Source: Phyto melanocephala (Eukaryota; Arthropoda; Insecta; Diptera; Rhinophoridae). Taken from it: a stretch of DNA of 64,000 bases. Under the pieces are notes generated by a model that searched no databases, was not told the DNA's origin, and was given only the letters and a program-made list of their open reading frames with translations. Shown here piece after piece: positions 11,308 through 22,449 of this stretch (positions are counted from its first letter, which is position 1; each line of letters starts with the position of its first letter). The translations under genes were made by a program, and so were the position numbers. The stretch spans positions 79,176,713-79,240,712 of the forward strand of contig OW799236.1 in the NCBI GenBank assembly GCA_941918925.1, given 5' to 3'.

Positions 11308-13573
11308 TAACAAATATTTAGCCAAAGTTGTCTCTAACACCTTACGCTAACTAATCTAGGAAAAAATAGTTTCCCACTTCTTAAAATAAGAATGAAAAGG
11401 CACCATTTGCAAAGCCGTAAGACTACCAAAATATTGAAGTGAATACCTTTAAAATTCAGCACAGACACTCTAATCATAGTGAATACTATTATTATTTGTT
11501 TTATTTTTAACTGCTGATAACAAATAAACCACTTAATACTTAAGTCATTTTATTATTGTTAGCATAAAGTCACTAATAAAAATATAATCACTCTCTGACC
11601 TACATAAACAATTTTTGCGGTGAAATAGCGATATAATAGTTTAACTTTAACAAAATTTGTGAAGGTGTTGCAATTCAAAAAATCTATATACAGGGTGATA
11701 CACAAATATAAGTATCACTTTAAAAACTGAATAAAATAAACTAAATTGAATTAGATTTTGTATATTTTCACTTTATTTGAAAAGGGGAATATTCATAAAT
11801 CAAACAAAATGACGGCAATAGCTATTATGTCAATCTAATTTTTCAGGTCTCCGTTGACAGTTTCTGTTCTATCTCATGTTAACGAAAAAAGTGTTTAGCT
11901 GTGTGATATGGTATGCTGAAACCAATTTTTGTGTTCTTAGATGGCAGAGGTATCTAAAATAGGGTTGTGAGAAAGAAATTGTTTCCTATTTGAGTACAGA
12001 CTTACCTGTACTTCGAAAGTTGTTTTCTTTCTCATTCTCTATAATTGCGGTGCGGCGTTACACTAAATTCAAAACTTGCGTAAAAAAATGTCTGAATGTA
12101 AAAACAAGTTCAAAAGAAAATTTAAAACATGCTTGCGCCAGTGAATTACCTAATGTGAAACCGCTCTTAGATATTTAACACTGTTCCACATATTTTTATA
12201 CTAATTATAAGTATTTCTCACATAATTCATGCTCAATCTCATACGCATATACACGAACTCGTAAATAATAAATAATAAACTAATTTACTAGTGCTGCAGA
12301 TTTGTCATATATATATTTTTTTTTTAGTAAATTACATCAAGTTTTTCTTTAAAGATTTTCGATATTGATTCCCAGTTGGCAAAATCATTGTGGATGACTT
12401 TGTCAACAAAAATATTTAAGAGATTAGATGCGTAATAAATTACTAATTTCTTAGATATAGTTACTTTTTATTATTGTTATTGCCCCCTGTAAAATTTGAA
12501 CTTGGTGGAGTATCCACGCATCGGTGTTATCAGCAGATTGTAGTATAGATGTGTTACCAACACCACTGGATACTCGGAACTATAATTTAGTAGATCAAAC
12601 ACTGGTCAGAGATATTTAAAGCTAACAATACACCTACATACATATGTAGTACTACGGGAATCTGTAACCTCCTTGAAGTTTTTCTAGACTGCTTAATGGT
12701 GAGGATTCATCGAAGATCATACAGTTGCTGGAATTGGTGGTAATTTAAGAAATGCTGTTCGACCTTGTATCAGACTTTTTTGGATGCTGTTACCTTCTCA
12801 ACAGAAAAAGAAACAGGAAGTTTAATAACTAACGCTAGCAAATGTGGCAGGCCATAGGATTTCGGGCACCCATAAGCTCCTTGTGGTGCTGTTGTCTCTC
12901 AACAGAATTTGGTTGTTCAAAATTTTTTAAATTGCATAGTTGATACACAGGGGCTGATGGTTAAGCGTCAGAGTTTTAAACCCGCGGTAAGACCATCGTC
13001 AGATTACGGCACTCGGTGCTGAAGCTGGTGCTGACGTTAATCAGACAATATTCTTATCGTCTGTTGTAGTGTCTCGACGAGAAGATTTGCAACAATTTCT
13101 ACCTTTACGATTAAGTGTAAATTTATTTGAAAATTTTATCAATAATTTAGTTAAAGAGTCTATAAAACCGTGGCCAAGTGGGAAGCTTGTACCAATAATA
13201 ACCACATGAACAAAAAACATATTCGTTGTAATAACAGTTTTTTATCCAATCGACTGATTTATTTTTATAATTCAATTTTTTGAAAAAATTTTTATAATTA
13301 TTGTATGTATTTGCCTAGTGATGAGTTGCTGATGCCATTTTATAGTTGACTTGGTAATATTATAGGTAATAGTTTGATATAAATTCAACATAATTTCTAA
13401 GAAATTGATCTACACTTTCAACAAATAACATTATCCAGATAAATATTTAGAATTAATTTTTCTACTCTTCATAGTTACTAATACTGATAACTTTTCAATG
13501 TTCAATGTACAACACCAAAAGTGATTTTCCTAACGCCTACAAAATCAAATATCGAAGAAAAAGCGATATCTTA
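11308..13573. other. Mostly AT-rich; one unexplained higher-GC patch at 12480-13100
   Basis: 11308-12480 shows no gene. 12480-13100 is less AT-rich than its surroundings and contains phrases such as TTTCGGGCACCC and AAACCCGCGG, but no sustained open frame. It resembles the untranslated end or LTR of a retroelement more than random intron sequence. I cannot assign it to a family. Confidence 0.4.
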
Positions 13574-13826
13574 CACAGAAAAAAATATTGCTAAAATTTG
13601 CTTAATTAATTGAATTTTTAATTTGTTTTTGAATTCTAATTATAATTTTAATTAATTTAATTAAATTAAATTTTTTAATTGATAATATATATTTTCAAAA
13701 AACAAAGAGATTTCTGTCAATTAAAAAAAATTTAAAAAATAAAATATATTATTTTAAATGACATTTACTTGAAAAATTTAATTTTAGGAATAAATTTAAT
13801 ATAATTGTTACTCAAGGAGCGATATA

Positions 13827-13862
13827 ATGAAAATTGCCGCCAATCTGCAAGAGAAAGTTCTG
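13827..13862 (+). other. Candidate mini-exon with start codon and splice donor
   Basis: An ATG at 13827 opens twelve codons reading MKIAANLQEKVL. It ends directly at a strong splice donor, CTG|GTAAGTGC (13862/13863). The composition is unlike the surrounding AT-rich DNA. It lies inside the TA-flanked element, upstream of the inserted transposon. It could be a first exon of a host gene, an exon of the element's own lost gene, or chance. Joining it to the exon at 13938 gives a short frame with an early stop. Confidence 0.25.
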
Positions 13863-13937
13863 GTAAGTGCACATACGTACATATATAACAATATGTTCTG
13901 CTTTAAATATAATAAATGGTTTCTGGTTTCATTGTAG

Positions 13938-14003
13938 GTATGCCAAAATTCATTACATATTTATTGTGTGCCTTTATATTCCTCAGAATTCTCATTTTAA
14001 TAG
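13938..14003 (+). other. Candidate 66-nt exon encoding a signal-peptide-like segment
   Basis: A pyrimidine-rich acceptor (TTTCATTGTAG|GT) and a consensus donor (AATAG|GTAAGTTAG) bound 66 nt. The frame from the ATG at 13940 is open throughout and reads MPKFITYLLC followed by AFIFLRILILIG, which has the hydrophobic profile of a secretory signal. If the upstream block is untranslated, this would be the first coding exon of a secreted or membrane protein. No downstream exon was found before the transposon insertion at 14326. Confidence 0.25.
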
Positions 14004-14325
14004 GTAAGTTAGTTGAATTTCTTCACTCTGCCTGATCAAGCCTTTTTGCCGGTTAATATTCCTTTATATCGAGGTCGTTGATGCTAAAAATTATTTTTGG
14101 AAATCCGGCTTTTGATATGGTAGAGTATGTGTATGTGTGTGGAACACTATTTCTTATCATTAATTTTATTATATAAGTAAAGAAATATAATTAAAAATAT
14201 AGATTCCTTTGTAATATAAATGTAGTATATTAAGAATAAACAAATATAAAAAAAAAGAAATTTTTTTTTTATTTTTTATACAGGTTTAATAAATTATATT
14301 ATTGATATAATAAATGCTTTAATAT

Positions 14326-14973
14326 CACTAGGCAACAGCCATTTTGTTATTTGGTTCTAGCATACTTTTTCTCATGGATTTGGACCTACTGAACACGAAA
14401 ATGAATTTTAAAAATTTTTCTGTCGATTGGTTTGCGAGATACAAATTTTTTAATTTTTTTTTTTTAATTTTTGGAGGTACACTTACTATTTTGAGCATAT
14501 CTTTAGTCTTCTTTGACCTATTTTATCCTACTACTACTCAAATTAAAGACAATTGAGCCGTCTACAACTTATTCTCAGAAAATTTTCAAATCGGGTTAGT
14601 AGTTTTGATGTTGGCGGCTTAAAAAGGTTAAAAAACTGGGTTTTTTTAGTAAAAATGTGGCTGAAAAATTCATATAAAAATTCATATAAAATATAAAACG
14701 CGATGTTAACAGCGATTTTAATTTTTTTACGTATAGCTGACACTTTTCCAAAGAAAATAAGCCCTTACTTAACAAAATCTGATGACAAATGGCCGACTTA
14801 TTATTTTTTTGGTAAACGACCGAAATTCCGCTATTTCACGATTTTTTGATTTTCATTATATGCACAGCTTACCTACCCAACGCAAACGAATAAATACATT
14901 TGAACTTAATTTAAAATAAACAAATTAGTCTTCGTATATTATTTTTTAATTTATTTACAGCACTACATGCTCA
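14326..14973 (+). repeat. Left ~650-bp terminal inverted repeat
   Basis: The outer end starts CACTAGGCAAC; the inner end is CACTACATGCTCA at 14961-14973. A 3' splice-acceptor-like TTTATTTACAG (14950-14960) lies just inside the inner edge, immediately upstream of the gene. This suggests that the arm supplies promoter and a 5' intron. The arm contains a 60-codon open frame, repeated in mirror image in the other arm, with no sign of being a real protein. Confidence 0.9.
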
Positions 14974-15007
14974 TACATATTTAAACATAAGGAGACACGG
15001 TTATCAA

Positions 15008-16343
15008 TTGCATTTCAAAACTGTCTGTGAAAGTGTAAAGAAGTTAATATTTAGAAAACGCTCAACGCTCAAGTGGGATCGTTTGCGCTTCCAGTACCAC
15101 ATTCGCATGATGTGCCATATCCAGTGTGCCCTGGTGCATCTCTTCAAAAAGCAGAATCGTAAGAAGAAGAGTCCGAGTCAAATGCAAGCGAATTTGAGCC
15201 GGGTGCAAAGCGAAAATTACTGTCACAGGCCGAACTAAACGATTGGGTGCGCGATTTTGGTCTCACTAAGGAGAAAGCCGAACTTTTTGCGTCTCGGATG
15301 ATACAGTGTGGATTTGCGGCTTCAGAAGTGAAAGTAACAGCGTACAGAAACCGTCACAAGGAGTATGCAAAATTTTATACAAAGATGTTTTTGCAGCGAC
15401 ATTTCAGGCTTGTTCCAAGAGCTTCACCAAATTCACAACCCCAACGAATGGAGGTTGTTTATTGACAGCAACAAAGAGAGCTTGAAGGCAGTTCTCTTAC
15501 ATAATGGGAATGAAAAGCCATCTGTTCCTATTGCTCATGCGGTTCATTCAAAGGAGAACTATGAAACTATGGACATTTTGCTGAAATGCATAGAGTATAG
15601 GAAATACAATTGGAAAATATGCGCCGACCTTAAAGTTGTGGCCATTCTGTGTGGACTCCAAGGAGGCTATACGCGACATTGCTGTTTTCTGTGCCTTTGG
15701 AATAGCCGCGCTGATGATCAGCATTATATAAAAAAAAAATGGCCGGTACGAACGAAACCTGTAGTTGGAGAAGCGAATGTTCAGCGCAAACCACTAATAG
15801 AGAACCGTGAAAATATAATACTTCCGCCGCTGCACATAAAATTGGGTTTGATTAAAAATTGCCTATTTACGGTCAATTTTCCCTTACCTTTCGCTGGCAA
15901 AAATTAAAGGAGTCTTCGCAGGACCCGAGATAAAAAAAATTTTGAAAGATGAAAAATTCCCAAAGCTGTTATCACCCATCGAAGCCGCAGCATGGAATTC
16001 CTTCAGGCTTGTTGTGGAAAACTTTTTAGGAAACAACAAAAGCCCGAATTATAAGGACATAGTTGAGGATCTGGTAAAGAACTATGAAGCCATGGGAGTG
16101 CACATGTCACTTAAAATACACTTTCTGCATTCTCATTTGGATTTTTTCCCTGAGAATTTAGGAGACGTGAGCGACGAACACGGCGAGCGCTTTCATCAGG
16201 AATTGAAGGCTATGGAACGACGCTATCAGGGCATCTATGACACGGCTATGATGTGTGACTATATTTGGACCCTAATACGTGAGACCGATTGCAGCGAATA
16301 CAAAAAACAAAGAAGAAGTCAGCAGTTTTTCCACATGGCATAA
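15008..16343 (+). pseudogene. Broken EHGERFH-family transposase-like gene
   Basis: The gene is read in pieces across three frames. Positions ~15008-15165 are in one frame (WDRLRFQYHIR, CHIQCALVHLFKKQ). Then ~15166-15385 encode an acidic linker followed by LTKEKAELFASR, ~15390-15880 encode NEWRLFIDS, ICADLKVV and CCFLCLW, and ~15900-16343 encode ILKDEKFPKLL through SDEHGERFHQ to a stop. The frameshifts are near 15165 and 15388. A deletion plus frame change near 15885 removes about 15-20 residues after HIKLGLIKN. Three conserved acidic residues stand out: D in FIDS (~15463), D in CADLK (~15624) and E in DEHGER (~16177). They are candidates for an RNase-H-fold DDE triad. The Cys pair in CCFLCLW and the His in LPPLHIKLGL could bind zinc. 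Both roles are inferred. Confidence 0.85.
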
Positions 16344-16448
16344 AATGTACACTTATATCTTTGTTTTTACTCATTTTTTTTGTGCGTTGATTTGCTTAAT
16401 TTAATTAGTTAGTTTAATTTCGTTAGTTTAGCTAATTGTGCGATACAT

Positions 16449-17099
16449 TGAGCATGTAGTGCTGTAAATAAATTAAAAAATAATATACGAAGACTAATTT
16501 GTTTATTTTAAATTAAGTTCAAATGTATTTATTCGTTTGCGTTGGGTAGGTAAGCTGTGCAAATAATGAAAATCAAAAAATCGTGAAATAGCGGAATTTC
16601 GGTCGTTTACCAAAAAAATAATAAGTCGGCCATTTGTCATCAGATTTTGTTAAGTAAGGGCTTATTTTCTTTGGAAAAGTGTCAGCTAAAAAATTAAAAT
16701 CGCTGTTAACATCGCGTTTTATATTTTATATGAATTTTTATATGAATTTTTCAGCCACATTTTTACTAAAAAAACCCAGTTTTTTAACCTTTTTAAGCCT
16801 CCAACATCAAAACTACTAACCCGATTTGAAAATTTTCTGAGAATAAGTTGTAGACGGCTCAATTGTCTTTAATTTGAGTAGTAGTAGGATAAAATAGGTC
16901 AAAGAAGACTAAAGATATGCTCAAAATAGTAAGTGTACCTCCAAAAATTAAAAAAAAAAAATTAAAAAATTTGTATCTCGCAAACCAATCGACAGAAAAA
17001 TTTTTAAAATTCATTTTCGTGTTCAGTAGGTCCAAATCCATGAGAAAAAGTATGCTAGAAACAAATAACAGACAAAAGTTTGTTATTTGTGACCTAGTG
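16449..17099 (-). repeat. Right ~650-bp terminal inverted repeat
   Basis: This is the mirror of the left arm, about 99 percent identical over the inner ~600 bp. Its outer ~45 bp (17050-17099) differ from the left arm except for the terminal CCTAGTG. An AATAAA at 16467-16472, 125 bases after the gene's stop codon, could be the polyadenylation signal, placed inside the arm. Confidence 0.9.
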
Positions 17100-17439
17100 T
17101 ATTATAAAACCCAAATCTCAAATAAGGACATGATTAAATTAATTAAAATCATTTTTGAAAATTATTGAAAATTTTAATTAATTTTTTAATACTGTTTTAA
17201 TTGATATTTTTCTCAATATTTTTTCAATTAAACTATTAATTTTCATTTAATTAATAGTATAATTTTGATGATTGGAGCAAAATTAAACAATTTTTTAATT
17301 AATAATATTAATTTCGTAATTAAAATCCATATTTATTTTTTTCTGTGTACCTATGGAAAACATCACGTAGGTAACATATGACAACATCCCAATCAGATAT
17401 AAGAGCGTTAATTGCATTTTATTATTATAAAACAAGGAA

Positions 17440-18225
17440 AGAAGGAATAAAGTAATTAGGATAAGCAAGGCAACGACTTATACGGACGGATCGAAAATTT
17501 GTGACCGAATTGAAATAGGATTATATAACCTAAGCCCAAACATATGAAAATACTCTTTTTCAGGCTAATATTATGCCACTTACAGAAATCATTAAATGTA
17601 TGCAGGAGACTGATAACGAAGGTCAGATTTGTATGTTTACGGACAGCCAATTAATTATCAGGACCCTAATGAATGAAACAAACTAACATAAAATTTGTAA
17701 ACGTCTGTATATGTAAGGGATATCAGGTAATCATAGCATAATCAAAAACGAAGAAGCAGAAGAATGTTAAACCCTTTCAGAGGTTCAAAAATGAATTCAA
17801 AGCTTGAGCTTTGGTGGAACACTTCAGCAATTTTCAATAAATTGCTGTCGTTAAGATGACGAATATACTATGAAGTGATTCAATCCTTAAGAAATCGAAG
17901 GATATTCCGAAGCTAAGAAGGCTAACATTTAGAAGTTTAACTAGTGTTAAAACAGGTCACATGGAGATGTGAACTCATGCAGCTCCCAGATAAAACGATA
18001 TGTAGAGCATGCGACTTTGGTGAATTACCTTTGTCAATATCCCCCGTTTGGGCATATAAGAGGCGATATTTTTAACGTAGACACTATAAATACCTAAGAA
18101 AATTTTAAATACCTAGAGAAATTTCACTCCTTTAGAGAGCAAAACATGCTAATTGGACATACTTATATACCTGCCAAATGCCTCATTTTTAAACTTAACC
18201 TTGCCTACCTAACCCCCTACAATAA
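17440..18225 (+). pseudogene. LINE fragment: RNase H and C-terminal region
   Basis: Frames read by eye give YTDGSK at ~17476, the first RNase H block of a non-LTR retrotransposon. FTDSQLIIRTL follows at ~17636 (second Asp block), and TSVKTGH then ICRAC-like sequence at ~17945-18010, the usual tail of R1/I/Jockey-group ORF2 proteins. A CCTAACCCC-like end lies near 18200-18220. The copy is full of stops and frame changes. It is closely related to the LINE at 37445-39600, which has the same RSLTSV/TGH and KTICRSC blocks, so both are copies of one family. Confidence 0.65.
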
Positions 18226-20170
18226 ACACATATATACATTATTAGTAATTGTGTCTGTCAGGCGAAAATATTTTCGCAATTTATATTGAAATATGAATTA
18301 AATAAAATTTTCTCTAAATATTTACCATTTTTAATTGCCTTTTTAAGACAAGCCGGTTAATAAAATACTAACTTAAATAGTAACATCAATTAGTATTTAC
18401 TTAATTTCCATTAATATATTTAACACTTATTAAAAATTTCATACGGGTTTAAAAACATTACTTCTCAATTCATAAGCTGTCGTAAGAGTTGTATATCGAT
18501 CATAATAATTTGTTGATAGTTTCTACATTAATTTTTCATACAACACCTACAACAGTTTTTCCTATGTTTATAGAATGTTGTATACATAATTACATCACAG
18601 CTGAAAAACTAAGTACGTTTTTCTTACAATCTACGACTATTACGAAAGGCTGTTAATTAAGCAAATCTTTAAAACAATTTATTAAAAATATTCGTAAAGA
18701 TTTATTTTGAAATGTTCTAAGTACATAACATATAGCGGCCACCATCAATTGGAAATATTCGCTTTATGGTCCCTATTTTATTAATAAAATCTTTTTTGTT
18801 AATTTCATTGATGCCCTTGCAACTCAAGCTCTTGCTTGACCTCTTTGTTTGATGTTTTTTTTTATTATCATTCAATTTTTGTTTCATGGTTTATTAAAGT
18901 AAGTGCTCTGGTTTTCAGTTCCTTTGACTTTTACAACAATCAGCTTATTTATTATTTTTTTTTTTTTTGCTGTCTTTTATCATTTTCTTGTTTAAATTTA
19001 ATTGTGTTCCTTGATAAAGTCCCAGTGTTTCTCACTCTGTGTGTATAAGTATTCATGACTTCTTTTGTTAATCGTATCATTTTTGTTTTTGTTTTTTTAT
19101 TTTCGTTGACATTACTGTAGTTGTTGTTATACATCTTCTTTTTTTGCTTTTTTTTTGGAATTCAGTTGGGTGTTGAGTTATTTATGTTTCTTGATTTTTA
19201 ATTTATGAAATTCGCGTGCATCTTATTATAAATACTGATTTTTTTAGATCTGTCTGTTGCTATATGTATGTATGTATGTGTACATTATTTTTTTTTAATT
19301 CGGTTGCTGTGCATCAGGGAGAGAAAAGGTCATAAATTTAAAAATGCTGCTGTTTTACTTCTTATTGTTAAAAGTTTTTTAAGAAAAAGAGGGGGCTGTG
19401 TGTCACCGATGGAAAAGAGAAATTTGCAAAAGTTTGATACCATACATATAAACGTTGAAATTAATTATAAGTTTTGTCATATGACATAAGTTTAATACCG
19501 TTACAAGTTCAACATAAAAACGTTATTATTAGTGCACAATGGGAAATTACAGTCAAAGTCATTGATTACGCTACAAATAGAAATTGTTTCAAAATAATAC
19601 CGCTAAAGTACAAGTTTTTAAAAAATAAATTAATTAAAAAGCATTTGTTAAAACTTTAATAATATAAAAATTGTGATAAGAATTTTTTTACGTGACATTC
19701 TTAATTTATATTAACAAAAATGTAATTTTATAATTTTTTTTTTTGTTAAATAAAAATAAATTAAAAATTTTCCGCAAAACATTATAAAAAATAAATTAAT
19801 TCTATTAATTCTATAAGTGGAAAACCACAAAAAAATGCTTTCAAAAATATTTTTTATTTGTTTTTATTTCAATTATTTTTTTAAATATTTTTTTACATTT
19901 AATTTCCTTAAATTTTAGATAAAACAAGAACATTTGTAAAATGAAACTTAATATAAGACGTCTATTAACCGATAAATTGTCTACAATACAAAAACTTTTT
20001 TTCTGTGCGATCAAAATTTGTATAGAAAGAAAACATTAAGAATTTATAAACAAAATATAATGTGATAATTTGTCCAAATTCACCGCCTTTAAAAATATGC
20101 ATTTTTTGTGAGTAGGGAGTTGCTTGTATGCAACCTCTTTGCTTGCAAACTTCGTATAAGTAGATATGTA
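18226..20170. other. AT-rich stretch, nothing firmly recognised
   Basis: T-runs and (TATG)n dominate 18840-19300. Open frames are low-complexity. No terminal repeats could be paired with confidence. Confidence 0.5.
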
Positions 20171-20179
20171 CGTATCTCC

Positions 20180-20340
20180 ATATCTCGGTCCAGACGAAAT
20201 GGATGAATGATTCTGGGTGTAATATTGCGAGGATGATATGGCCTCGAATGAATCCTCAGCGAACCAAGCGGCTTCTGAGATTTGAGAGAAAACATTGAGG
20301 TCATCGCAGTTTTAGCAATCATGAAGAATGGTACTACCCT
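20180..20340 (+). pseudogene. LINE scrap, C-terminal region of ORF2
   Basis: The plus strand encodes KWMNDSGC followed by ARMIWPRMNPQRTKRLLRF. This matches the spacer between RNase H and the C-terminal zinc knuckle of R1/I-type ORF2 proteins (pattern W-x-x-x-x-GC...K-x-x-W...N-x-x-R-x-x-x-LL). The reading frame ends after about 45 residues. It is interrupted downstream by the MITE at 20401. Confidence 0.4.
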
Positions 20341-20400
20341 ATAATGACTTCTGTAGAGAGAACAGAATAATTAAACTATATATCACCTCATGTGTCACTA

Positions 20401-21848
20401 CACTCAAAGAAAAAATATGGTTTCGGTAACCATAATCAAAGAGCAACATACTATGATTGAATTGTATGATTACCATTTATCATTATTATGTTTAATTAAA
20501 GTATCATTCAATAATCATATATATGACTACAATTGAAATCGACAATCTTTGCTTTTTTACGGCAAGTTATTGTCTTTTGCTGTAACATACACATATTGAT
20601 TGTACACGCAAAGAAAAACCATGGTTACGACATGATCACGACGGTCATATTATTTTTTTTTAAAACAATATTTGGTTGTCGAAAACAAGTAATAGTTATT
20701 TTTGTTTCATTTCATCATATATTTTGTTACGATAATCAAGCATTTGTTTGAATTGTATCATTTAATGATAACTTTTCGTAAAAATTTCAAAATGGTTATC
20801 ATTTAAAAATAGTATGATTTAAAAAAATTAATTTGACAAAAATAACATTATATTCAAAATCATTAAAAATTAAAAATAATCATTAAATAATAAGCGAGAC
20901 AACAGTATGATTACAAAATTAAAAAGCTTTGATTTTTTTTAATAATAATTTGATTTCAACTGTTCTTCTTCTTGCTGAATAAATTTTTATTATTTTAAAT
21001 GTTTGAGATGTCAAAAAAATGAACAAAAATTTTGAAAACTTAAAGAAGATTTACAAACAAAGGAGAAAATATAAAAAAATATTAGTGAAAAAATTGCAAT
21101 TAAATTGGTGAGTACAATCAATATGTGTATGTTACAGCAAAAGACAATAATTTGCCGTAAAAAAGCAAAGATTGTCGACTTCAATTGTAGTCATATATAT
21201 GATTATTGAATGATACTTTAATAAAACATAATAATGATAACTGGTAACCATAATTATTTTTAACCATAATCATACAATTCAATCATAGTATGATGCCCTT
21301 CGATTATGGTTACCACAACCATATTTTTTCTTTGCGTGTACTTACCAATTTAATTGCAATTTTTATACCAATATTTTTTTACATTTTCTCGTTTATTTTT
21401 TAATTTTCTTTAATTTTTCAAAATTTTTGTTCATTTTTTTGACATCTCAAACATTTAAAATAATAAAAATTTATTCAGCAAGAAGAAGAACAGTTGAAAT
21501 CAAATTATTATTAAAAAAAATCAAAGCTTTTTAATTTTGTAATCATACTGTTGTCTCGCTTATTATTTAATGCTTATTTTTAATTTTTAATGATTTTGAA
21601 AATAATGTTATTTTTGTCATATTAATTTTCTTAAATCATAATATTTTTAAATGATAACTATTTTGAAGTTTTTACGAAAAAGAATCATTTAATGATACAA
21701 TTCAAACAAATGCTTGATTATCGTGACAAAATATATGATGAAATTAAACAAAAATAACTATTACTTGTTTTCGAAAACCAAATATTGTTTTAGAAAAAAT
21801 AATATGACCGCCGTGATCATGTCGTAACCATGGCTTTTCTTTACGTGT
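20401..21848 (+). mobile_element. 734-bp-class MITE, older copy split by a second copy
   Basis: The left end (TA then CACTCAAAGAAAAA) is at 20401 and the right end (CTTTACGTG then TA) at 21848. The copy is interrupted at 20604 by a complete inverted copy of the same element. Removing that insertion and one TA leaves 712 bp, which aligns end to end with the intact copy at 53646-54379, apart from one ~22-bp deletion near the left end. There is no coding capacity. TA duplication and TIRs starting CACGCAAAG point to Tc1/mariner-type transposition. Confidence 0.9.
20605..21338 (-). mobile_element. 734-bp MITE inserted into another copy of itself
   Basis: This inverted copy has ends CACGCAAAGAAAAA and TTTTTTCTTTGCGTG, flanked by TA at 20603-20604 and 21339-21340. 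Immediately outside, ATTGATTGTA on the left and CTTACCAATT on the right join to give exactly the uninterrupted sequence seen at ~53869-53880 in the third copy. It has no open frame of note. Subterminal GGTTACC-type palindromes sit just inside the left-end TIR sequence. Confidence 0.92.
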
Positions 21849-21850
21849 AT

Positions 21851-22440
21851 GCAGCGCTGGAGAGCGTCTGAAGAATTATTTTCGTAACCTGTAGCCTACG
21901 TAGTCTGTCGGATATGCAATGATAGTTTTTCTAAAATGTCTGCCTTTATAAAGCAGTCTGGATAGTTCCATTAAAAAGTACATAATTTGATATCTTACGC
22001 CATCTAGGACAAGTTTCCCCACAATGGTTGACGAGCCAGATAACGACTTTTCTGCTTTTCTATCTATGTTTCTATTTTTTCCAGCGCTAATAATCTCTCA
22101 TTTTTCTTAATCTCTTACAGGTTTAACAAGGGAATTAAATGAGCTTCACAATAGCTGCCTGTTCTACCTATAGTTCAAAGCTTTAAAAAAATCTCAATAT
22201 CCTACGTGACAATTCACTTCAAACGTTCATTGGTAAAGTAAAACCACAATCTAGAAATCGTAATCTTCTAGTGCAGACAACCAGATAATCACAGATTATT
22301 CAAATCTTTCCATTCTGGGAATATCAGACCTTATATATGATTTTATATAGGCACAGAAACCTTTTATTCTAAAGTTGTACAGATAGACATTCTCCAATAA
22401 GAAGCAAATTAAGTGTTCAAAAGGACACCATTAAAGCTCC
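21851..22440. other. Unassigned stretch, possibly decayed LINE
   Basis: Less AT-rich than average, with no sustained frame. It lies between the LINE scrap at 20180 (once the MITE is removed) and the reversed LINE piece at 22450. It may be residual LINE sequence, but no motif is clear enough to assign. Confidence 0.35.
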
Positions 22441-22449
22441 AGTTTACTC

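Larger units (their letters stand above)
14326..17099 (+). mobile_element. Long-TIR DNA transposon of the EHGERFH family
   Basis: This 2774-bp element is bounded by CACTAGG...CCTAGTG and flanked on both sides by TAT, a possible 3-bp target duplication. The two ends are ~650-bp inverted repeats (14326-14973 and 16449-17099). The outermost ~40 bp have diverged. The inner ~600 bp differ by only a few bases: one substitution near 14636, a small extra ACGTATAG in the left arm near 14730, and poly-T length. The centre holds a single decayed transposase-like gene on the plus strand. I know the protein family from many arthropod genomes as an uncharacterised, transposase-like group; a formal superfamily name is not one I can support from sequence alone. 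Confidence 0.85.
13574..17347. mobile_element. AT-rich TA-flanked element, split by a later insertion
   Basis: The left end reads TA then CACAGAAAAAAATA, and the right end reads TATTTTTTTCTGTG then TA. This gives 14-bp matching inverted ends and a TA duplication at 13572-13573 and 17348-17349. Both subterminal regions are built of TTAATTAATT-type sequence. The long-TIR transposon at 14326-17099 sits inside, leaving about 1 kb of original element. TA duplication and short TIRs suggest a Tc1/mariner-mobilised element. It may be chance pairing of two unrelated CACAGAAAA ends, so confidence is moderate. Confidence 0.5.

Noticed and set aside
18479..18640. Possible short inverted repeat, TCGTAAGAGTTGTA versus TAATAGTCGTAGATTG region
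   Set aside because: Match is too short and gapped, with no target duplication.
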